DNA of 64,000 nucleotides from Ascaris suum. Taxonomy: Eukaryota; Nematoda; Chromadorea; Rhabditida; Ascarididae. Location: contig CM024184.1 of the NCBI GenBank assembly GCA_013433145.1, positions 1,302,137 through 1,366,136 on the forward strand, given 5' to 3'. A program made the position numbers and the translations under genes. This document shows positions 60,909 through 64,000 of this stretch, piece after piece. Every line of letters begins with the position of its first letter. Positions within the stretch are counted from its first letter, which is position 1. Under the pieces are notes generated by a model. That model was not told where the DNA came from, made no database searches, and worked only from the letters and a program-made list of their open reading frames with translations.

Positions 60909-63900
60909 AAAAAGAAAGAGAGAGCTTAGTAGTTTGTATAACAAACTGAGCAAAACTGAAGTAGTGATTGTTGAAAATTTTCTAACGGCTAGAGTTTTTG
61001 GTTAATAAAATTCTCTCTTTTTTGCTACAAAACATTTCATTTAGTATTCAATTTTTATTTTTCTGCTCGATGGGAGATTTTTTGCCTGAAATCATTTCCA
61101 ACTTTTTTTTAATATTAGACTTTCATAAATTTATCACTAAACTTATGCAGATTCGTGGAGCCGGGCATGAAGAAAGGTATCAAGAAACCAAAGTTTTTTT
61201 TTTGAAATTTCCGCTGAACTTGTTGAAATTTTTCAATATATATGCTGGATTTTTTTCGTACATGGGGGAAGTATCTTTGGCTATTTTGATATATAAGTTG
61301 AAAATGGTGATTCAGGATTCGAGTGTGCGTGTCATCGACTATTTTGCTGCCGGATACGGTCGACCGAAGATCGACGCCGATCAAGCAATCTTCGGCGTTG
61401 GTGCATCATATGATGGAGGCTTTATCTATGCAAACTTCTCACGTGGCTTAGTTTCCGATGATGATCATGACCTGTCCATCGATCAATGCGTCTATTTCCT
61501 GTTTCCGGTCAGCGGTGGTGATCTTGAAGGCGGTAAGAATCACCCTTCCGCACAGTTCGCTTCATCCGTTCTCCAACAGTTTGCTTCGAAAATTAAACGA
61601 ATTTTTGAATTCTTTATATATGTTGGTATTGTTTATTTTCCTCTTATTCTGTTAAGTGTCATTTCTAGATGCATTCAGAGAGGTTTTTTGTAGGCACAGG
61701 TGAGTTACGAAAACACTCCGAAACTCCGATATCGTCATCGAAGAAGATATGTCTCGCATCGTGTGCTCGTTCAACGAATCTACCCACTAAGAAAGTATTG
61801 TCGAATGAGGCCATACTCGAGGCCTCCTTCCTCCCGGATGAATCCACTCATGCACCTGTGGTAATGATTCATCATTCGGATTGATCTCCTTTCCGACATG
61901 CTCAGTGCACTGCTTTTGTCGTCGAATTGAATGGATCGTAGCACAGAAGTATGAGAAGCTGATCACCATGCTTGTGCAGTTGACTACCATACTTATGCAG
62001 TTGGCTGCCGTGTTTGTTTAGTTGAGCACCTTATGTTTATAGCTGAGCACCGTAGTGCCATAGAATTCGGAATGAAATTGATGTGGAATAGAATTTCTTG
62101 GAAAGAAATTCACGAATCAATTAATTTGTGCTCAACACATTGATAGTATCTAAAATATAGCAACGCAGTATCTTTCCTAATCATTTCATTCAGTATAAGT
62201 TGAATTTTATTTATAGGCGACTTATGAGGTAATAATGAGGATCCTTAATCGTGAATGGAATCCACGCCTTTCGGATGGTACAACCGAAGAATTTCGATCA
62301 ATGGCCAATGAAGTTACTGAAGCTGTAAGTTAATATATTGTTTATTATATCATTCACATATGTAATAAACCATGTAACTACCGAGAATAATTTTTTGATA
62401 GTTTTCATTGAAATATTGACGCATTATTCAATTTATGATCGGCGTTTTTTTTTAATATCATAGATGTTTTAAAAATTTCTTTTATTTTATAAATTATTCA
62501 ATTTTACTTTTGATTTTTATATTGTTTGTTGATTTTATTTTGCAATTAAAAACGATGAGAATTTGATTTTTTTTCTTGGTTGAAATTTCAGATGAGTTCA
62601 ATAATAAAATCGAAATGGCCAAATATGAAAGTAGCGCACGTGACAAAATTCGCGTAAGTTTCCATGAAAGTTTATTGCTTAACCATATTAATGTCATTAC
62701 TAGAGCTTCATTTATTTATCTTATTTTTTTTTAGGTGTTAACTCTATGCCTAAACGAATCGAAGAGACTTATTAATAGATTTGATTAATCAAAACTTAAT
62801 TTTCATTCTAAGGCTTCTCTTGATACAACGATTGATAGCGGAATTCTTTTCAATAAAAATATGAATATTTTCAGAGCGTTTTTAATCATTTAAATTATCG
62901 TTTATCATTTATGTCTTTATTATATCACTAAATATTATCTCTTTTTTTTTCTATTGGCAATAAATATCAATAAAAGTTAGTGTTCATCTCAATGAATGGA
63001 ATAAAATCTATTTTTGAATTTTTTCAATAGAAGTCTGTCATTTAAAAGAATTAAATCACAATTTTGAAAACGAATAAATTATGCGTCTCGATTCACCAGA
63101 GAGAATTTTTTCAGCAAAGGTAGTGTAATTGCGCATGTCGTCCTAACAAGTGATGATGATAGTTCACCATCTGCGAATAAACTCAAAGAGACAATTGAAG
63201 AAGTAAGCGTATTGTCGATTTATTTATAATAGTAGCTTATTTATATTAGAGATATTATTTTTAATTCCTAAATTGAATTTATCCGACGAATATTGTAATT
63301 AGATAATCGAAGAAAAATATATGCATTTAACAATTGAATTAAATTTTATTTTTTTAAATTTTTTTTACTATTTATTTATCTTTTTTTATTTATATAATTA
63401 AGTACGGGATTATATTATTCTTTTGAGCTGTATCATTGCGAAAGTTATATAGTACAGGTGATAGAGTGATCGAAGCTCTCAGCAATGAGATGAATAGTTG
63501 GTATTCAATCGTATAGTAAAGCTTTCAATTTTGAAGACATTACTGCTCTTTAATATGATAATCCATTATATCGCGTGTTTTCCTTCTCACTTATTGGACG
63601 TTAAAGATCGTCGATAATCGAAATAAATCATAAAAGTAAATATAGTATTCATTAGTCGATTTGGTTGTATATTGTTGCTCGACCAAGACTATGGTTCGCC
63701 TATGAAGTCGTGATATGTTACGAATATTTTTACAGCACGCTATCCGTGGTCCTATCGATTCGTTGCAAGTTGAACCAACGACAATTAAAGCGACAAAGAC
63801 GGAAACCGGTTAGCAGATTTCTAAATCACTACTAGATTATTAAACTACAAAGTAGTACTTTTTTATTAATTGTTATTTTTATTAAAAAGCTTATTATTAA

Positions 63901-64000
63901 ATAATTACTTTTACGTTTATTTATTGCTTAGAGCTTAGTTCTCATAATTTTCTTGAATGGAACACTTTTTTTTGGAAGAAAATACCTTTCTTGGATATGA
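31041..64000 (+). CDS. Large secreted/cell-surface mosaic protein: LPMO/BIM1-like Cu domain, EGF, TIL, DOMON, SEA; 3' end outside window
   Basis: Thirty exons are visible (4648 bases, about 1549 residues), all in consistent phase. Order: signal peptide 1-13; a domain starting at His14 (HVRLIYPPSRYP) and running to about 144, with Cys pairs and a PHHGGYRIELLD motif, resembling LPMO/BIM1-like copper His-brace proteins; EGF-like modules about 152-175 and 180-217; a partial DOMON-like segment 220-320; TIL domains about 333-398, 405-460 and 501-563; a Ser/Thr linker to 650; DOMON 655-800; DOMON 828-970; RSRR at 1019-1022; a Pro/Glu linker 1045-1100; a half-DOMON 1100-1233; DOMON 1240-1385; and SEA about 1440-1530 with KGSVIA. 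It is surely extracellular; SEA domains usually sit just outside a membrane span, which would lie beyond the window. Copper binding and heme or sugar binding are inferred from fold families. Leader trans-splicing is likely at 31037. I know no gene name for it. Confidence 0.8.
32350..32390. repeat. 19-bp perfect inverted repeat with 3-base loop
   Basis: Arms 32350-32368 and 32372-32390 are perfect complements (tataatcgaaatatttgat against its reverse). It would form a tight hairpin in RNA or a cruciform in DNA. Confidence 0.9.
33990..34082. repeat. (TTTA)n / (TTTTA)n tract
   Basis: Imperfect four- and five-base AT repeats in intron 1. Confidence 0.8.
34073..34450 (-). CDS. Antisense open frame, 125 codons, coding status doubtful
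   Basis: ATG at 34450 opens a frame to the TAA at 34073. The middle (RRMPRNQCPPTLSSRPIVAF) reads better than a chance AT-rich frame, and local GC is higher. It lies wholly inside intron 1 of the DOMON gene on the other strand. No splice sites or family recognised. Confidence 0.22.
   Translation of the reverse strand: MLRKILLLYSRLFFANSKIHLHHRFLLIMELMILLCKNLLLYRRIEQCSRRMPRNQCPPTLSSRPIVAFLSMLADHQHIQNIHRFPHKTFSSIAHFAIMLLRRNSMPIDSDQFMLIYKFFSIPNK
34760..34827 (+). CDS. Exon 2: copper-type domain, middle
   Basis: Acceptor caatttcag; encodes ASTWLRSGQALNVSWFLSIP plus HH, ending at a weak donor (gttcgt) in phase 0. Confidence 0.72.
35344..35415 (+). pseudogene. Degenerate tRNA-like sequence (Asp-like, anticodon position GTC)
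   Basis: Seventy-two bases with a 7-bp acceptor stem having one mismatch (atccgca with tgcggct), a D-arm-like ggtaga, an anticodon-loop-like cccgtcaa and a B-box-like ggttcgcatcc. D and T stems pair poorly, and position 33 is C rather than T. A decayed tRNA or tRNA-derived element in intron 2 of the DOMON gene is the best reading. Confidence 0.38.
35573..35632. repeat. (TTTA)n microsatellite
   Basis: About fourteen imperfect copies of a four-base AT unit. Confidence 0.8.
36530..36621 (+). CDS. Exon 3: copper-type domain, GGYRIELLD strand
   Basis: Acceptor atatttcag, donor gtatgt, phase 0 in and 2 out. Encodes GGYRIELLDNRDKTIATLTD and continues to IGDND. Confidence 0.75.
37267..37400 (+). 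CDS. Exon 4: copper-type domain, C-terminal part
   Basis: Encodes a segment with FECYNCALRLIRQATEYGDN and then FYTCADVNIV. Cys residues here probably pair with each other or with Cys41. Phase 1 out. Confidence 0.77.
38119..38204. repeat. (AT)n microsatellite, 86 bp
   Basis: Uninterrupted AT dinucleotides in intron 4. Confidence 0.95.
40880..40964. repeat. (TTTA)n tract
   Basis: Imperfect four-base AT repeats in intron 4. Confidence 0.75.
41688..41786 (+). CDS. Exon 5: first EGF-like module
   Basis: Encodes CDTHGVRKNGSCVCESLFSG and ETC: the C-x-C and closing Cys of an EGF-like fold with fewer Cys than the full six. Phase 1 at both ends, the usual phase for shuffled EGF modules. Confidence 0.75.
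41884..42030. repeat. Degenerate trinucleotide-like region (aat, aca, gta)
   Basis: Imperfect three-base units directly after exon 5; similar in style to 8655-8835. Confidence 0.6.
42856..42978 (+). CDS. Exon 6: second EGF-like module
   Basis: Encodes ECSDDTDCGKYGKC, then CFCANGYYGQNC, a complete six-Cys EGF pattern. Phase 1 at both ends. Confidence 0.8.
43850..43950 (+). CDS. Exon 7: start of the first DOMON-like segment
   Basis: Acceptor tttttttag; encodes FDASLYKLREVGADQDRIYW, resembling the first strands of a DOMON domain. Phase 0 out. Confidence 0.68.
44597..44625. repeat. 13-bp perfect inverted repeat with 3-base loop
   Basis: attgcattcaaaa pairs perfectly with ttttgaatgcaat across tat. 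Located in intron 7. Confidence 0.88.
44880..44970. other. CT-rich tract
   Basis: About 90 bases of mostly C and T in intron 7, not adjacent to an acceptor. Confidence 0.7.
45590..45830 (+). CDS. Exon 8: rest of the partial DOMON-like segment
   Basis: Encodes ELEVVLKFKGNSWLGVGWKS and a Ser/Asn-rich tail. The WLGVGW motif corresponds to W(T)GIGF in the later DOMON domains. The second half of a DOMON fold is missing. Confidence 0.7.
46037..46242 (+). CDS. Exon 9: TIL domain 1
   Basis: Ten Cys in TIL (trypsin-inhibitor-like) order, with CVCKEGFVRAANDNDTC as the typical closing motif. TIL domains are found in protease inhibitors and mucin-like proteins. Confidence 0.82.
46738..46918 (+). CDS. 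Exon 10: TIL domain 2
   Basis: Encodes CGIACEPTCDNMYDTSPC, then CTCSDNYVRYNDEC and GDC. Acceptor ttttgtag, phase 0 in and 1 out. Confidence 0.82.
47593..47789 (+). CDS. Exon 11: Thr/Ser linker and start of TIL domain 3
   Basis: A Thr/Ser-rich segment followed by LTCGINETINECGRACESDC. Acceptor has an unusually long T run then aaag. Phase 0 out. Confidence 0.75.
47790..49669. other. Intron 11 of the DOMON gene
   Basis: AT-rich, 1.9 kb, with no supported exon. A minus-strand frame at 47911-48201 is weak and unsupported. Confidence 0.5.
49670..49724 (+). repeat. Tandem duplication (30-bp period) of a 3' splice site
   Basis: The 25-base block aaggttgcattacatattac plus aggta occurs at 49670-49694 and 49700-49724. 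Each copy ends in an acceptor, at 49691 and 49721. Confidence 0.88.
49722..49833 (+). CDS. Exon 12: second half of TIL domain 3, with two possible starts
   Basis: Encodes VFVRTPCEACSKPACACIQG and CIYWGDC. The 3' splice site is duplicated 30 bases upstream (acceptor at 49691), which would add ten in-frame codons (VKVRLHYILQ). The shorter form keeps TIL spacing and is preferred. Confidence 0.75.
50279..50372. repeat. (AT)n microsatellite, 94 bp
   Basis: Uninterrupted AT dinucleotides in intron 12. Confidence 0.95.
50755..51012 (+). CDS. Exon 13: Ser/Thr-rich linker
   Basis: Eighty-five codons rich in Ser, Thr and Pro with some Asn-x-Ser/Thr, suited to O-glycosylation. Phase 1 at both ends (acceptor atatttcag, donor gtatgc). 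Confidence 0.72.
51576..51751 (+). CDS. Exon 14: DOMON domain, first half
   Basis: Encodes CYGDWRWPTKCRDCDYRVSW and then WWTGIGFSPTGTM. The closing Met is in the position of the proposed heme-ligand Met of DOMON cytochromes. Donor gttatc is weak. Confidence 0.8.
52210..52473 (+). CDS. Exon 15: DOMON domain, second half
   Basis: Encodes VEADMIVVKSRNGELTLHDM through ADHRFSDTACYKFLFPVSGG. His in ADHRFSD is a candidate second heme ligand. Phase 0 at both ends. Confidence 0.82.
52474..53546. other. Intron 15 of the DOMON gene
   Basis: AT-rich with several A and T runs; nothing coding seen. Confidence 0.55.
53547..53637 (+). CDS. Exon 16: inter-DOMON linker
   Basis: Encodes NGQITKHISTPQVSESKVCI and a short Cys-containing tail (RSCTAPQAIQ). 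Donor gtaagc, phase 1. Confidence 0.7.
54517..54600. repeat. C homopolymer and CT-rich tract
   Basis: A run of about 15 C followed by CT-rich sequence, ending about 70 bases before exon 17. Confidence 0.8.
54674..54996 (+). CDS. Exon 17: DOMON domain
   Basis: Encodes CESEFRYPTGCEGTACDYVA, then GRWTGIGFSRDGNMANSDI and a long variable part. Met of GNM is conserved. Confidence 0.82.
55299..55505 (+). CDS. Exon 18: end of the same DOMON domain
   Basis: Encodes TISFRRKVLPADTITDFPLN, then KCYYLLFPIGGGRV and a tail with TKICICDQ. The His present at the matching place in the other two full DOMON domains is Thr here. Confidence 0.8.
55506..56354. other. Intron 18 of the DOMON gene
   Basis: Contains a slightly GC-richer frame at 56052-56258 (68 codons) without usable splice sites; treated as non-coding. 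Confidence 0.45.
56355..56475 (+). CDS. Exon 19: linker with furin-type site RSRR
   Basis: Encodes EDAPPAVRSRRQVQDPFDV and a Pro/Asp-rich tail. RSRR (56397-56408) fits the R-x-R/K-R furin rule. Phase 0 in, 1 out. Confidence 0.72.
57065..57232 (+). CDS. Exon 20: Thr- then Pro/Glu-rich linker
   Basis: Encodes a Thr/Ser-rich part then a PEPEP-type run (KPEPEPQPEPRHEP), probably an extended stalk. Phase 1 at both ends. Confidence 0.7.
57657..57851 (+). CDS. Exon 21: half-DOMON segment, start
   Basis: Encodes MDCSDIVIGQVKDGLSRVRD, then YTISRATPRLDAFYGGDDSL. This is the second half of a DOMON fold as known from MOXD1/knickkopf-type proteins; the first half is absent. Confidence 0.78.
58530..58639 (+). 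CDS. Exon 22: half-DOMON segment, VIWAKG strand
   Basis: Encodes NAIMRGPMTVIWAKGAESAT. VIWAkG is the last strand typical of DOMON domains. Phase 0 out. Confidence 0.78.
58837..58858. repeat. G homopolymer run, about 20 G
   Basis: The longest G run in the window, in intron 22, followed by a purine-rich stretch. Confidence 0.9.
59158..59251 (+). CDS. Exon 23: post-DOMON segment
   Basis: Encodes NADFFANDLIKYHGANNRGV and LTIDFF, bridging to the next DOMON. Acceptor attcaag, phase 0 in and 1 out. Confidence 0.72.
59252..60450. other. Intron 23 of the DOMON gene
   Basis: AT-rich; no coding signal until the decayed duplicate near 60451. Confidence 0.55.
60451..60592 (+). repeat. Diverged duplication of the exon 24 start
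   Basis: cgtaacgttttcgtagaggg at 60451 matches cgtaatgttttcatagaggg at 60537, and both are followed by a tatacc...accatag pattern. The upstream copy would encode EGYTQRAP and then stop. Confidence 0.7.
60554..60786 (+). CDS. Exon 24: last full DOMON domain, first half
   Basis: Starts EGYTFHKGDHRADCSGSF and continues to DRWTGIGFSLDGSMANSDI. The acceptor gttttcatag fits the phase; an alternative at 60590 does not. A decayed copy of its start lies 86 bases upstream. Confidence 0.78.
60848..60916. repeat. Compound (TA)n(GA)n microsatellite
   Basis: TA dinucleotides pass directly into GA dinucleotides, then A-rich sequence, in intron 24. Confidence 0.9.
61316..61532 (+). CDS. Exon 25: last full DOMON domain, second half
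   Basis: Encodes SSVRVIDYFAAGYGRPKIDA through DHDLSIDQCVYFLFPVSGGD. His of DDHD aligns with the His of the first full DOMON. Phase 1 out. Confidence 0.82.
61694..61860 (+). CDS. Exon 26: linker before SEA
   Basis: Encodes a Ser/Lys segment with KICLASCARSTNLPTKK and ends STHAPV in phase 0 at gtaatg. Read-through would meet TGA 24 bases later. Confidence 0.62.
61957..62061. repeat. Five diverged tandem copies of a 21-bp unit
   Basis: Units start at 61957, 61978, 61999, 62020 and 62041 and share agttgactaccatacttatgc-like bases. Located in intron 26. Confidence 0.78.
62217..62324 (+). CDS. Exon 27: SEA domain, start
   Basis: Encodes ATYEVIMRILNREWNPRLSD, then EEFRSMANEVTEA, the first strand and helix of a SEA domain. 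Phase 0 at both ends. Confidence 0.78.
62592..62653 (+). CDS. Exon 28: SEA domain, middle
   Basis: Encodes MSSIIKSKWPNMKVAHVTKF. This frame was chosen over another open one because it continues the SEA pattern and joins both neighbours. Phase 2 out. Confidence 0.75.
63115..63202 (+). CDS. Exon 29: SEA domain with cleavage-type motif
   Basis: Completes Ala and encodes KGSVIAHVVLTSDDDSS. G-S followed by hydrophobics is the place where SEA domains self-cleave (consensus GSVVV). Confidence 0.76.
63736..63808 (+). CDS. Exon 30: end of SEA domain, last visible exon
   Basis: Encodes HAIRGPIDSLQVEPTTIKAT and ends in phase 1 at gttagc. The gene continues beyond the window. Confidence 0.7.

Noticed and set aside
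62592..62653. Alternative frame in exon 28 (EFNNKIEMAKYESSARDKI)
   Set aside because: Looks protein-like, but it does not keep phase with exon 27 and breaks the SEA pattern, which the chosen frame continues.

Overview
This window looks like a piece of a nematode nuclear genome. It is strongly AT-rich by eye. Its genes are split into many short exons by introns of 0.3 to 4.3 kb. The 3' splice sites follow the TTTTCAG or TTTTTAG style usual in nematodes. The readable proteins are nematode-type extracellular proteins: CxxxCxxxC repeats, and a mosaic with EGF, TIL, DOMON and SEA domains. The long introns suggest a clade III (spirurid or ascarid-like) worm, but that is a guess. I see no bacterial, plasmid, phage or CRISPR content.

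Layout. (1) 1-6252, minus strand: the 5' part of a gene for a secreted Cys-rich protein with at least seven CxxxCxxxC clusters; its 3' end lies left of the window. (2) 6.3-10.7 kb: intergenic, AT-rich, microsatellites. (3) 10758-11033: a TATA box followed by a 69-codon ORF, either a small gene or a first exon. (4) 11.9-18.7 kb, plus strand: a gene for a Ser/Thr/Gln-rich, basic, probably disordered protein that I do not recognise; eleven exons agree in phase. (5) 20.2-21.45 kb, plus: a possible three-exon gene for a protein of about 61 residues, with a 22-bp minisatellite in its last intron. (6) 23.6-27.96 kb, plus: a tentative five-exon gene of about 187 residues, not recognised. (7) 31041 to beyond the right edge, plus: a large gene of at least 30 exons (4648 coding bases visible, about 1549 residues).

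The large gene is the centre of interest. Its product starts with a signal peptide whose predicted cleavage would expose an N-terminal histidine on an LPMO/BIM1-like copper-type domain. This is followed by two EGF-like modules, a partial DOMON-like segment, three TIL domains, a Ser/Thr linker, two DOMON domains, a furin-type RSRR site, a Pro/Glu linker, a half-length DOMON segment, a further full DOMON and a SEA domain with a G-S autoproteolysis-type site. A copper His-brace-type module and several DOMON (cytochrome or sugar-binding fold) modules in one chain is an unusual combination and may be a self-contained extracellular redox or ligand-binding protein.

A second theme is local tandem duplication across splice sites: at the presumed leader acceptor (30.9 kb), at an internal acceptor (49.7 kb), at a decayed exon start (60.5 kb), and in arrays that begin at or next to candidate donors (20.8 and 22.5 kb). 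Exon coordinates were read by hand from splice consensus and codon phase; no transcript or database search was available.
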